Assembly: GCA_025361565.1 (NCBI GenBank)
Contig: JANYKN010000155.1
Coordinates: forward strand, 1-64,000
Reading direction: 5' to 3'
Source of the DNA: Bacteroidota bacterium
GTDB taxonomy: Bacteria; Bacteroidota; Bacteroidia; Bacteroidales; NBLH01
Length of the DNA stretch: 64,000 nucleotides
Shown here: positions 29,442 to 39,283 of the stretch, one piece after another
Layout of the letters: every line of letters begins with the position of its first letter
Position numbering within the stretch: the stretch's first letter is position 1
The notes under the pieces: generated by a model
The model's input: the letters and a program-made list of their open reading frames with translations, nothing else
What the model was told of the DNA's origin: nothing
Database searches by the model: none
Position numbers and translations under genes: made by a program

Positions 29442-29954
29442 AAATTCCTTTGTTTTAAATTTTGCACAATATTACATAATTACTGTCATATTCCATTCAT
29501 TTATATCTTTTTTCTTTTATTTTGATTTCAATTTAATGCTTTTAAGCAATTTATTATTAAATTTAATTCGAAAAATTAATACGCTATTAATCTTTAATAA
29601 TTTAAGTTTTCAATTCCGGTCCTAAAACAATCATTTCACTTCCATTGCTAGTAAACAGTGTTATTGTAAGCATTTATTTTTTTGCCCAAAAACAAATAAT
29701 TGACATATAAGTTTTAACTTTGTGTTATGACAAATATTGCAGTAAAGCAAATTATAGACACATCGACAAACCTATTTAGTGTTTTATTTTTTTGTCCTCA
29801 CATGAATGCATATCGCGATCAAGATAGAAACTCACTTAAATTGTTAAACTAAGAATTAAACAAACTTCAAAAATAAAATCAACAAGTCATGTTACAAGAA
29901 AATTATTTTATTGAAAACATTAATCACAATCCAAATAAATATCAAAAAAAACAA
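29442..29954. other. Divergent intergenic region between asnB and the GH8 gene
   Basis: No coding region. TAACTTTG (29715-29722) matches a plus-strand -7 box and may start the exopolysaccharide genes with a leader of about 230 bases; the -33 box is missing at the expected distance (TTTG at 29681-29684 is 30 bases away). The leader shows no riboswitch I recognise. Confidence 0.5.
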
Positions 29955-31214
29955 ATGAGAAAAATAATTATTTGCATTACTATATTTATTATGAGTACAA
30001 TCAACAGTATATATCCACAAAACCCAAAATATCCGTTTCCGCAAAATAAAAGCTATTCTGTTGGTTCTATAAAACCACAAAATCATCCACAAACAGAATT
30101 AAACAAGGCTGTAATGCAGTTTTATAAAGTATGGAAAAATGCCTATATCCGTCATGATTGTTCCGACCCAAAGCAATATTACGTTTTAAATGATGAAGAA
30201 AATGTAAAAGGCAAGGGCTCGACAATTTGCGTTTCTGAAGGTCAAGGTTACGGTATGCAGATTATGGTTTTAATGGCAGGTTTTGATAAAGATGCAAGAA
30301 CCATTTTTAATGGAATGTTCAAATTTTCGAGAGCACATCCAAGCAGTAAAAGTCCGCACTTAATGTCGTGGAGTATACTTAAAGGCTGCATCACCAATAC
30401 TCATGACGGAAATAATTCATCAGCTACAGATGGTGATTTGGATATTGCCCTTTCGCTATTAATGGCAGACAATCAGTGGGGTAGCAATAGTGAAATAAAC
30501 TACCGCAATGAAGCTCTCAAAATATTAACTGCGATTCTTAAACACGAAATCAACTACAAGAATAATTCAGTATTACTTAGCGATGATAATGTTTTGGGCG
30601 ACGAAGATTATAATGACATCAGATCTTCTGATTTTATGCCTGCTCATTTACGGGTTTTCAATAAGTTTTATCCCAACGAGGAATGGATAAAAGTAATTGA
30701 TAACTCCTATTTGATATTCGAAAAACTACAAGCTGAATATAGTCCAAAAGTATTTCTGATACCCGATTTTATAGAATACAAATCTGGAAAATATTTGCCG
30801 GCAAAACCCAATTATCTGGAATCAAAACATGATGGTGAATATTATTACAACGCTTGCCGGGTGCCTTTTCGCTTAGCCATTGATTATTTAATATTTGGTG
30901 ATGCACGGGCAAAAAAAATATTAGACCCTTTATGCGACTGGATTCAAGAAAAAACAGTAAATAATGCTGACAAAATATGTGCAGGTTATCACTTGAACGG
31001 AGAGCCGATTGCAGGTAGAAATTATGCTGTACCTGCATTTGTTTGTCCATTTACAATTGGCTCGATGGTTAATGCTGAAAACCAGGAATGGCTAAACGAT
31101 TGTTGGAATTCAATAGCTGATTTTGAATTCAAGGATTACAAATACTTCGATAATTCAATTCAAATGTTGTCTTTATTGATCATATCAGGAAACTTTTGGT
31201 TACCCCAACCTTAA
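29955..31214 (+). CDS. Secreted GH8 glycoside hydrolase
   Basis: Family 8 glycosidase, an inverting endo-enzyme acting on beta-1,4-glucans, chitosan or related polymers. I choose the ATG at 29955 because it begins a compact signal peptide (to IYPQ), whereas the first in-frame ATG (29889) adds a hydrophilic lead. VSEGQGYGM carries the proposed acid Glu95, and ATDGDLDIAL carries the proposed Asp159. WSILKGC and the C-terminal YKYFDNSIQMLSLL end follow the family. The next gene starts 15 bases after the stop, so the two form an operon. Its partner (GH18-CE4-GT2) suggests it trims or releases the polymer that partner makes, much as GH8 BcsZ does in cellulose operons. Confidence 0.92.
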   Translation: MRKIIICITIFIMSTINSIYPQNPKYPFPQNKSYSVGSIKPQNHPQTELNKAVMQFYKVWKNAYIRHDCSDPKQYYVLNDEENVKGKGSTICVSEGQGYGMQIMVLMAGFDKDARTIFNGMFKFSRAHPSSKSPHLMSWSILKGCITNTHDGNNSSATDGDLDIALSLLMADNQWGSNSEINYRNEALKILTAILKHEINYKNNSVLLSDDNVLGDEDYNDIRSSDFMPAHLRVFNKFYPNEEWIKVIDNSYLIFEKLQAEYSPKVFLIPDFIEYKSGKYLPAKPNYLESKHDGEYYYNACRVPFRLAIDYLIFGDARAKKILDPLCDWIQEKTVNNADKICAGYHLNGEPIAGRNYAVPAFVCPFTIGSMVNAENQEWLNDCWNSIADFEFKDYKYFDNSIQMLSLLIISGNFWLPQP

Positions 31215-31228
31215 AACAAAAGAATTTC

Positions 31229-34200
31229 ATGCAACAAATATTTCAAAGTTCCAATTCATCAAGGTGGAAAAAATTCAAATGGGCATTCCAGATTTTTATT
31301 GTTTTTCTTTTGATAGGTGCCCTTTCGATACTTATTTCACTTTTACATAATCAAAAATATGATGCTAAGGATTTAGTATTTAATGAACTACAAATTCAAA
31401 ACATCAATTCCGATACCCTAAAAGAAGATGTTTCTGATTCTGAGTTAATTGCTTATGAGAAACATTTGAAGCAAGTAAGGAATACAAAAAAGAAAAATTT
31501 TTACAAATCCCCATCTACAAATCCCGGCCCGGCACAAGCATATCTTCCGGTTAGGGCGGGCTTTTATGTAAATTGGGATAATAATTCCTTCTATTCGTTG
31601 CAAAGCAATATTGGAAAATTGAACATGGTTTTGCCGGAGTGGATGTTTCAAAAGGATGCACAAGGGAATATTGATTTACAGATTGATGAAAAAGCATTAA
31701 ATATTTTGCGCAAAAACAATATTGCAATTATACCGATGCTAAGTAACAATTATGATGATAGTTGGAATGGCGATTCGTCACTACTCCTATTAAAAAATGA
31801 TTATTACGTTACTAAGCTAATTACCGGTATAAAAGATAATTTAGATAAATATCATTTTCAGGGAATAAATATCGATATGGAAAGCTTACCGGTTGCTGCG
31901 TATCCATATTTAATAGATTTTTCTAAAAAACTATATCAGGTGCTTCATCCATCAGGATATTTAATCACCATTGATGTTAACCCATTTGACAAAAACATTA
32001 ATTTTAAACAAATAGCTCAATTCTACGATTTTATTTTCCTGATGGCTTATGACGAACATTATCCTGAAAGCGAACCAGGCTGCATTTCATCTGTAGAATA
32101 TATCGAAAAATCTCTGGAAAAAGCGATGAAAATTGTTCCTTCCGAAAAATTTATCCTTTGTATAGCGGGATATGGCTATGATTGGAAACCCGGTAAAGAA
32201 GGAACTGATATTTCGTACGAAGATTTTATTTCACTGGCAAATGAATACAAAACGCCAGTTCTTTTTAGGGAAGATTATTCCGATTTATATATTGAATATA
32301 ACAACGAAAAAAACGATCCATGTGAAGCACATTGTAATGATGCCGCAAGTATTTACAATGCTATCCGTACTTCTGAAGATTACGAAACAGCTGGAGTTGC
32401 ATTATGGTATTTGGGTTGCGAGGATTATCGAATCTGGAGTTTTTATAATAAATGCTTATCAATTGATTCTCTGACAAAAAATCCTTTCGAATATAAACAA
32501 TTGGAACACATAAAGTCAATGTATTCTGTAAATTTCGATGGAAAAGGCGAAATATTGGATGTTATCACTGAACCAGAACCTGGTTCAGTAACACTGACGA
32601 TAGATACAGCTGGACAAATGATTTCAAAAGAGGAATACCAGCAGCTTCCATCGGCTTACCTCATTAAACGATTTGGAGAGGCATCCGATAAATCAATAGC
32701 AATAACATTCGACGATGGCCCTGATGAAGATTTTACTCCCCAAATTTTAGATATCCTTAAAGAAAAGAAAGTTCCGGCTACCTTTTTTGTTACTGGATTA
32801 AATATTGAACAAAACATTCCGTTAATAAGGCGGATGTATAATGAAGGGCACGAAATTGGCAACCATACATTTACTCATCCAAATCTCGAAATTTCGTCTG
32901 ATGATCGCGAAAGAATCGAACTGCGTTCAACCCGTTTATTGCTTGAGAGTATTCTGGGGCATACAACTTTACTTTTCCGGCCTCCGTATAATACCGATTC
33001 TGAACCACGGACTATTTTCCAAATAAGACCATTGGCCATAGCTGAGCAAGAGGGATATTTAACGGTAGCGTCATCAATTGATCCGAACGACTGGCAAGAA
33101 GGAGTTATTGCCGATACTATCATATCCAGGGCCATTGCACAACAGCACGAAGGGAATATTATGCTGCTGCATGATGCCGGCGGTGAACGTTCCCAAACGA
33201 TTATTGCCTTACCCCATATTATAGATTATTATCGTCAACAAGGCTACCATTTTGTTTCTATCTCAGATATAATGGGAAAAACAAGAGACCAAGTTATGCC
33301 AATTGTAAAAGGTAAAATGAGATATACTGAAACAGTTGATAATCTATTTTTTATTCTCACTTTCCTTTGGGAACATTTTCTGCATGGATTTTTTGTTGTA
33401 GCCATATTGTTAGGCATTTTTCGTATGATTAGTCTGCTTGTATTAGCAATTCTTCAACGTAAAAAATCTAAAAAAGAGAAAATTAATCACAATCCTGAAT
33501 TTCTGCCAAAAGTCAGCATCATAGTTCCCGGATATAATGAAGAGCTAAGTGCCGCACGTACAATTGAAAATTTATTAAAAAGTAATTATCCTGATTTCAA
33601 TATCTTTTTTATAGATGATGGTTCAAAAGATCACACTTTCGAAAATGTTAACAAAGCTTTTGGCAATCATCCCAAAGTAAGCGTATTTACAAAACCTAAC
33701 GGGGGAAAAGCATCTGCTTTAAACTTTGGAATTTCTAAGGCTACAGGAGAAATTTTAGTATGCATCGATGCCGATACTTTATTATTACCCGATGCCATTT
33801 CAAAAATGATTCCATTTTTTATTGATACAAAAGTAGGTGCAGTTGCTGGGAATGTTCGCGTCGGGAACACGGTTAACCTCTTAACAAATTGGCAAAAACT
33901 GGAATATACTACAAGCCAAAACTTCGATCGCCGAGCGTTTGATTATGTAAATGCTATTCTTGTTGTTCCGGGTGCAATTGGCGCTTTCCGTAAAAAAGCT
34001 ATAGACGAAATAGATGGTTTTACTACAGATACTTTGGCCGAGGATTGTGATTTAACCGTGCGTTTGCTCCGTGCCGGATATACAATCCGAACATGTAACG
34101 AAGCCATTTCACTTACCGAAGCTCCTGAAACTCTAAAAATGTTTATGAAACAAAGATTCCGATGGTCGTTTGGTATGATGCAAAGCTTTTGGAAACACCG

Positions 34201-34576
34201 CGATTTACTTTTCAGCAAGCTAAAACCAAACATGGGTTGGATTTTATTACCCAATCTACTCATTTTCGGTTTCATTATCCCGGTATTTTCACCTATTGTT
34301 GATATTCTGTTTGTTGCAGGGCTCTTTACACGTCATGCATTGTTTTACCTCCTTTTTTATGTTGCATTTTTTCTTGTTGACTGGATTGTTTCTATTATGG
34401 CATATCGATTTGATGCACAAAAATTTACAATTAATAATGCCTTGATGCTTTTTATCCAAAGGTTTGTTTATAGGCAGATATTATTTGTGGTTCTCTTAAA
34501 AGCATATTTAAAAGCCATAAAAGGAGAACTTGCAAACTGGGGAGTTTTAAAAAGGACAGGTAATGTGAAAATTTAA
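31229..34576 (+). CDS. GH18 - polysaccharide deacetylase - GT2 fusion (exopolysaccharide synthase)
   Basis: Single 1115-aa protein with three enzymatic modules. After a membrane anchor (about 16-40) a GH18-type barrel (about 85-420) has QGINIDMES with Asp216 and the catalytic Glu218 kept. A NodB/CE4 deacetylase follows: TFDDGP (Asp495/496), HTFTHP (His546 and His550), RPPY and LLHD. A membrane helix near 715-740 leads to a processive GT2 glycosyltransferase with DDG (Asp796/797), DAD (847/849), EDCD (Asp939) and QRFRW (Gln975-Trp979), then three or four membrane helices. GH18 and CE4 should face the periplasm and GT2 the cytoplasm. The set equals PgaB plus PgaC of poly-N-acetylglucosamine synthesis, which suggests a partly deacetylated amino-sugar polymer. 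I start at 31229; the frame opens at 31196 inside the GH8 gene. No outer membrane exporter is nearby. Confidence 0.93.
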   Translation: MQQIFQSSNSSRWKKFKWAFQIFIVFLLIGALSILISLLHNQKYDAKDLVFNELQIQNINSDTLKEDVSDSELIAYEKHLKQVRNTKKKNFYKSPSTNPGPAQAYLPVRAGFYVNWDNNSFYSLQSNIGKLNMVLPEWMFQKDAQGNIDLQIDEKALNILRKNNIAIIPMLSNNYDDSWNGDSSLLLLKNDYYVTKLITGIKDNLDKYHFQGINIDMESLPVAAYPYLIDFSKKLYQVLHPSGYLITIDVNPFDKNINFKQIAQFYDFIFLMAYDEHYPESEPGCISSVEYIEKSLEKAMKIVPSEKFILCIAGYGYDWKPGKEGTDISYEDFISLANEYKTPVLFREDYSDLYIEYNNEKNDPCEAHCNDAASIYNAIRTSEDYETAGVALWYLGCEDYRIWSFYNKCLSIDSLTKNPFEYKQLEHIKSMYSVNFDGKGEILDVITEPEPGSVTLTIDTAGQMISKEEYQQLPSAYLIKRFGEASDKSIAITFDDGPDEDFTPQILDILKEKKVPATFFVTGLNIEQNIPLIRRMYNEGHEIGNHTFTHPNLEISSDDRERIELRSTRLLLESILGHTTLLFRPPYNTDSEPRTIFQIRPLAIAEQEGYLTVASSIDPNDWQEGVIADTIISRAIAQQHEGNIMLLHDAGGERSQTIIALPHIIDYYRQQGYHFVSISDIMGKTRDQVMPIVKGKMRYTETVDNLFFILTFLWEHFLHGFFVVAILLGIFRMISLLVLAILQRKKSKKEKINHNPEFLPKVSIIVPGYNEELSAARTIENLLKSNYPDFNIFFIDDGSKDHTFENVNKAFGNHPKVSVFTKPNGGKASALNFGISKATGEILVCIDADTLLLPDAISKMIPFFIDTKVGAVAGNVRVGNTVNLLTNWQKLEYTTSQNFDRRAFDYVNAILVVPGAIGAFRKKAIDEIDGFTTDTLAEDCDLTVRLLRAGYTIRTCNEAISLTEAPETLKMFMKQRFRWSFGMMQSFWKHRDLLFSKLKPNMGWILLPNLLIFGFIIPVFSPIVDILFVAGLFTRHALFYLLFYVAFFLVDWIVSIMAYRFDAQKFTINNALMLFIQRFVYRQILFVVLLKAYLKAIKGELANWGVLKRTGNVKI

Positions 34577-34727
34577 AATTATAAATATCTGTAAATCTAT
34601 TTATTCAAGAATTTCTAATAAAAAGACATTTTTAATATTCTTTAAATATTTTCTAACCCCTAATTTCAAACCGTAAGATACATAAGGAATAAAACTCCAA
34701 TTTATATCCAGATTTTATAATGCATCA

Positions 34728-34759
34728 TTTGATTGCTGAAAATAATTGAATTAAATTTG
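34728..34759 (+). promoter_or_regulatory. Promoter of the M16 peptidase gene
   Basis: TTTG (34728-34731), 20 bases, TAAATTTG (34752-34759). It lies 28 bases before the ATG at 34787 and covers the alternative upstream start (34733), which supports the downstream start. Confidence 0.8.
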
Positions 34760-34786
34760 ACCTTCATTAAACTAAAAATAAAAATT

Positions 34787-37615
34787 ATGAAATTTCAAAA
34801 ACAAGCTTTTCTATTGGCTGTATTTTTGATTTTTAACGGACTATTTGCAATTGCACAAACACCCGATCTAAATTCGAAAGTACCTGTTGATCCCAACATT
34901 AAAATTGGGAAATTAAAAAACGGAATTACTTATTACATCAAAAAAAACACAAAACCAGAAAACCGTGTCGAAATGAGACTTGTTGTCAATACCGGTTCCA
35001 TCATGGAAAATGACAACCAGCTTGGCTTGGCCCATTTTGTGGAGCATATGTGTTTTAATGGTACCAAGCATTTCAAAAAGAGCGAATTAGTTGATTTTCT
35101 TGAAAAAGCTGGTGTTAAATTTGGCGCACATTTAAATGCTTACACTTCGTTCGATGAAACCGTGTATATGCTTCAATTGCCAACCGACAAGCCTGAATTG
35201 CTAGATAAAGGATATTTAGTACTCGAAGATTGGGCTTCAAACGTTTCAATGGAGGATGTTGAAATTGAAAAAGAAAGAGGCGTTATCATTGAAGAATGGA
35301 GACTTGGACTTGGTGCCAGTGACCGTATGAGGCAAAAATATATGCCCGTTTTATTTAAAGGATCAAAATATGCCGACCGCTTACCAATTGGGAAAAAAGA
35401 AGTAATAGAAACATTTAAACCCCAGCTTCTTAAAGATTTTTATAAAGATTGGTACAGACCCGATTTAATGGCTGTTGTTGTGGTGGGTGATGTGAATATC
35501 GATGATGCTGAAAAAAAAATCAAAGAACATTTTGAGCAAATTCCTGTAGTAAATAATCCACGAGAACGCACCAAATTTGATGTTCCTGACAACACAGAAC
35601 CATTGATTTGCGTGGCATCTGATAAAGAAAACACATATACTGTAATTCAATTGTTCTACAAGCACGCTAATGAGGATAAAAGCACTTTTGATGCATACCG
35701 AAATAGTATTAAGGCGCAACTTTATAGTGCAATGCTTAATGCTAGGATTAATGAAATTGCTCAAAAACCTGATGCACCTTTTCTATATGCAGCCTCAAAT
35801 TACGGCGGCTTTTTGGGAAGGTCAAAATCTGCCTATAATTCTATAGCTGTGCCTAAAGAAAACATGATTAACCAAGCACTTGAAGTACTTTTGGCTGAAA
35901 ATCAGAAAGTAAAAAACTTTGGTTTTACCAAAACTGAATTAGAACGTGAAAAGAAAAGTATGCTTTCTAATTATGAAAAAATGGCAAGTGAATCTGACAA
36001 AAATGAATCAGGTAATTTTGCTAGCGAGTACATAAGAAATTTCTTAGAAAACGAGCCAATTCCAGGAATAAAAAATGAAAATGAATATGTTAAAACCTTT
36101 CTGCCGGAAATAACCCTGGATGAAATCAATGCACTCGCTAAAAAATGGATAACCGATAATAATCTTGCAGTTTTAGTTTTGGTTAAAGAAGGCGCAAACA
36201 TAAAAATACCTACTGAAACTGAAATTCTGGATATTATTAATGCTTCAAAAACTAAAAAGTATGAGGCGTATGTTGATGAATCGACTAATGCTCCGTTGAT
36301 GGCCAATAGACCACAAGCAGGTAAAGTAACTGCAGTAAATGTGATTAAAGCTTTTGGTGTAACCGAACTAACTTTTGCAAACAAGGTGAAAGTGATTTTA
36401 AAACCAACAGATTTTAAAAATGATGAGATTTTGCTTACCGCTTTTGCTCCAGGTGGTAAATCAGCATTTGCAGATAATGAAATTATCGCTGCCACTTATA
36501 TGACCTCAGTAATGAATGCAAGCGGATTTGGCGACTTTGATAATATTGCATTGAATAAAGCACTGGCAGGAAATACGGCCAATCTCAGTTTATTTTTTGA
36601 TGATTTAAATCAAGGTTTGTCCGGTAGTGCTTCGCCTAAAGATTTCGAAACATTATTACAGCTCAACTATCAGTACTTTACATCAGCAAGAAAAGACGAA
36701 AAAGCATTTAAAACTTTTGTTTCGGGATTAGATAACCAAATAAAATTTATGAGTGCAAGCCCCGAAATGGCTTTTTATACCAAATTGGTTGAAATTACTT
36801 CGTCAAATAATCCAAGGATGTTTATTTTTCCAAAGTCAGAGCAACTGCAAAAACTGACGCTGGATGAAATTTATAATGCATATTTAAAAGCATACATATC
36901 AGCAGATGCATATACTTTTGTTCTTGTAGGAAATTTTGATGTTACTAAAATTACGCCATTGTTGGAAACTTACATTGGTGGACTTCCCATATCAAACCTT
37001 AAACGAAATTGGGTTGATCGTAAAATTGAATTCCCAAAAGGCAAAACAGAAGTTGTTGTAAACAAAGGTAAAGAACCCAAAAGCTCAGTTGCTCTTTCAT
37101 TTAATGGAAAATTTACATGGAACGATAAGAATTATTGGGCATCAAAACTTTTATTTCAAGCTTTGTCCATCAAACTTCGCGAATCAATGCGTGAAGATCA
37201 AGGTGGAGTTTATGGTGTTAGAGCAAATATAGGAATGGATAAATATCCTAAACCTAATTATGATATTAGTGTTAGCTGGGGTTGTTCACCCGAAAATGTA
37301 GATAAATTGGTAAAAACCGTTTTCGACGAAATGAAAAAAATAGCAGACAATGGGCCTACTGAAATAGATATTGAAAAAGCCAAAGAAACATCGATAAAAG
37401 AACTCGAAACGCAAGTAAAAGAAAATGGTTTTTGGCTTGAGTATCTTAAAAAAAGCAATTTTATGGGCGAAAAACTAATTTCGTTTGAAGATTTCCAATC
37501 CATTATCAAACAAATTACAAAAAGCGATATGCAAAAATTAGCTAAAACCTATTTTACACCAAATCATTTTGTAAAAGTGGTTTTAATGCCCGAAGAAATT
37601 AAAGAAAACAAATAG
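34787..37615 (+). CDS. M16-family zinc peptidase, exported
   Basis: Pitrilysin-type peptidase of about 940 residues with a signal peptide (to AIAQ, near residue 24). The inverted zinc motif HFVEH is at residues 83-87 (His83, Glu86, His87), with GLAH before it and MCFNGTKHF after it. The distal zinc Glu is in VEIEKERGVIIEEW, near 160. The protein has the usual four repeats, the second pair (from about 520) without a zinc site. Probably periplasmic, degrading peptides. The start at 34787 is chosen from the signal peptide and the promoter, since 34733 lies within the promoter region. A bidirectional terminator follows. Confidence 0.93.
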   Translation: MKFQKQAFLLAVFLIFNGLFAIAQTPDLNSKVPVDPNIKIGKLKNGITYYIKKNTKPENRVEMRLVVNTGSIMENDNQLGLAHFVEHMCFNGTKHFKKSELVDFLEKAGVKFGAHLNAYTSFDETVYMLQLPTDKPELLDKGYLVLEDWASNVSMEDVEIEKERGVIIEEWRLGLGASDRMRQKYMPVLFKGSKYADRLPIGKKEVIETFKPQLLKDFYKDWYRPDLMAVVVVGDVNIDDAEKKIKEHFEQIPVVNNPRERTKFDVPDNTEPLICVASDKENTYTVIQLFYKHANEDKSTFDAYRNSIKAQLYSAMLNARINEIAQKPDAPFLYAASNYGGFLGRSKSAYNSIAVPKENMINQALEVLLAENQKVKNFGFTKTELEREKKSMLSNYEKMASESDKNESGNFASEYIRNFLENEPIPGIKNENEYVKTFLPEITLDEINALAKKWITDNNLAVLVLVKEGANIKIPTETEILDIINASKTKKYEAYVDESTNAPLMANRPQAGKVTAVNVIKAFGVTELTFANKVKVILKPTDFKNDEILLTAFAPGGKSAFADNEIIAATYMTSVMNASGFGDFDNIALNKALAGNTANLSLFFDDLNQGLSGSASPKDFETLLQLNYQYFTSARKDEKAFKTFVSGLDNQIKFMSASPEMAFYTKLVEITSSNNPRMFIFPKSEQLQKLTLDEIYNAYLKAYISADAYTFVLVGNFDVTKITPLLETYIGGLPISNLKRNWVDRKIEFPKGKTEVVVNKGKEPKSSVALSFNGKFTWNDKNYWASKLLFQALSIKLRESMREDQGGVYGVRANIGMDKYPKPNYDISVSWGCSPENVDKLVKTVFDEMKKIADNGPTEIDIEKAKETSIKELETQVKENGFWLEYLKKSNFMGEKLISFEDFQSIIKQITKSDMQKLAKTYFTPNHFVKVVLMPEEIKENK

Positions 37616-37652
37616 TAATGTGTTAGGGATGACTCTATTACCCTTAATTTGT

Positions 37653-37694
37653 AAAACAAAAAAGCACGGAGGTTTTCTGTGCTTTTTGTTTTTG
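37653..37694 (+). terminator. Bidirectional terminator between M16 and DsrE genes
   Basis: AAAACAAAAAAGCACGGA pairs with TCTGTGCTTTTTGTTTT (one bulged A, one G-T pair). The arms end in A and T runs, so it can stop both convergent genes. Confidence 0.85.
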
Positions 37695-37745
37695 ATGAAT
37701 TGATATCAATTTAACTATTATTTTCAGCTTGTGGTTTTAGCATAA

Positions 37746-38096
37746 TTAAACAGTAATTACTTTATCCACATTCCATTGGTAATGAATAATATCAGCCATA
37801 GTACCAACTTTTCCTATTTTAATTTTGTCCACAATTCCATAAAAATTCAGACAGGTTTTACACACAATTAAATTAACGCCTTTTTTTTCGAGTACAGAAA
37901 GAATATCAATAAAAGGAGAATTTTCAATTACTGTTTTTACTCCTTCTCCATAAAACAACAATGCATTGGGGATTAAATCTTCGTCTACCAATAATTTAAG
38001 ATAGTTAATTAGTAATGTGTTACTGAGCTCCTGGTCTGCATTGCTCATACCGTTTGATGTTATCAGGATTGATGTGGATTTTTTTTTGATTTGCAT
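37746..38096 (-). CDS. DsrE-family protein (YedF C-terminal type)
   Basis: A 116-aa DsrE-fold protein resembling the C-terminal half of YedF, the sulfurtransferase-like selenium-metabolism protein. ITSNGMSNADQELS near residue 12 and ICKTCLNF-like VCKTCLNFYGI near 77 match that family; the CxxC may carry persulfide. GKVGTMADI follows. The usual N-terminal TusA/SirA domain of YedF is absent, so it is a stand-alone DsrE domain. It has its own promoter (38135-38165), divergent from the ABC ATPase. Confidence 0.85.
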   Translation of the reverse strand: MQIKKKSTSILITSNGMSNADQELSNTLLINYLKLLVDEDLIPNALLFYGEGVKTVIENSPFIDILSVLEKKGVNLIVCKTCLNFYGIVDKIKIGKVGTMADIIHYQWNVDKVITV

Positions 38097-38134
38097 TTTG
38101 TAATTGGATTTATGTAGTTAAACAATTTAGATTC

Positions 38135-38165
38135 CAAAGGTAATTATTCATTCAAATGGATCAAA
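38135..38165 (-). promoter_or_regulatory. Promoter of the DsrE gene
   Basis: On the minus strand TTTG (38165-38162), 19 bases, TACCTTTG (38142-38135). This is an exact fit, 39 bases before the ATG. Confidence 0.8.
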
Positions 38166-38283
38166 TTGTATGATAATCAAAATGTGACAGTATTTTATAA
38201 ATGATTAAATATTAGCGCATAACAGCTCTATTTATGATTTTTTTATACCTTTAAACTCTTTTTAATGGTTCAATTAAAGCTCT

Positions 38284-39222
38284 ATGTTTATCGATCTATC
38301 CTTACAAAAAAAGCTTTTTACCGCTCATGGCGAAATGAATTTAAACATCAAATGCACCATTGATAAAGGTGAAGTGACAACTCTTTTTGGTAAATCCGGA
38401 GCAGGTAAAACTACTCTTCTTAAGCTCATTGCCGGATTATTGGAACCCGAAAGCTCTCATTTAACTGTGGATGGCGTAAGTTGGTTTGATTCAAAAAAAA
38501 GGATTAATTTAAAACCACAACAACGATCTACTGGATTTGTATTTCAGAATTATGCCTTATTCCCAAACATGACTGTTAAAGAAAACCTTTTGTTTGCCGA
38601 TAACAACACGTCTAAAATAAACAATTTGCTGGAAATTACGGGTTTAATTGGTTTAAAAGACAGGAAACCTCAAAACCTTTCTGGTGGCCAGCAGCAAAGA
38701 GTTGCACTTGCCCGTGCATTGGTAAAAAACCCGATGATATTATTGCTTGACGAACCTTTGGCTGCACTTGACATGGAAATGCGACAAGAATTACAAGATG
38801 AAATCATCAGGGTAAATAAAGAATTGAATCTGACCATTATTTTAATCAGCCACGACTTAGCTGAAATATTTAAACTTTCAAACCGTGTGCTGGTAATTGA
38901 TGAGGGACAGATAATTAATTCCGGAAACCCAACTCATGTATTCACAAGAGAAAGCTTTAGTGCCAAATTTCAGTTTGTTGGTGAAATTTTACATATCCAA
39001 AAATCAGATTGCATATTTATTGTTAATGTGCTGGTTGGCAACAATATAATTAAAGTAGTAATAACCAATGACGAAGCAAAAGATTTTCAGATTGGAGAAA
39101 AAGTAATTGTAGGATCCAAGGCGTTTAACCCAATTATTCAAAAACTTCCAACTAAAATGGTAGGTAAAAGGATTAAAAACATTTGGTTTAGTCCCGGAAA
39201 TGATTTAACACAAGATATTTAA
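38284..39222 (+). CDS. ABC transporter ATPase, molybdate/sulfate-type (ModC-like), orphan
   Basis: ATP-binding subunit of an importer in the ModC/CysA branch. Walker A GKSGAGKTT is at residues 36-44, the Q loop is VFQNYALFPNMTV near 87, the signature LSGGQQQR is near 135, Walker B is ILLLDEP near 156, and the H loop is ISHD near 191. Residues 235-312 form a degenerate regulatory domain like MOP/TOBE. Permease and binding-protein genes, normally adjacent, are absent: upstream is a divergent DsrE gene and downstream a convergent beta-barrel gene. Molybdate or tungstate is the best guess for the substrate. Confidence 0.9.
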   Translation: MFIDLSLQKKLFTAHGEMNLNIKCTIDKGEVTTLFGKSGAGKTTLLKLIAGLLEPESSHLTVDGVSWFDSKKRINLKPQQRSTGFVFQNYALFPNMTVKENLLFADNNTSKINNLLEITGLIGLKDRKPQNLSGGQQQRVALARALVKNPMILLLDEPLAALDMEMRQELQDEIIRVNKELNLTIILISHDLAEIFKLSNRVLVIDEGQIINSGNPTHVFTRESFSAKFQFVGEILHIQKSDCIFIVNVLVGNNIIKVVITNDEAKDFQIGEKVIVGSKAFNPIIQKLPTKMVGKRIKNIWFSPGNDLTQDI

Positions 39223-39283
39223 TATTATATAAATCAGCAATTTGTAAAACAAAAGATTAAACATCGATCATAAATGCCAAAGT

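Noticed and set aside
35971-36495. 174-codon open frame on the minus strand inside the M16 gene
   Set aside because: It is a shadow of the M16 coding frame with a hydrophobic, Ser-rich composition typical of antisense translation.
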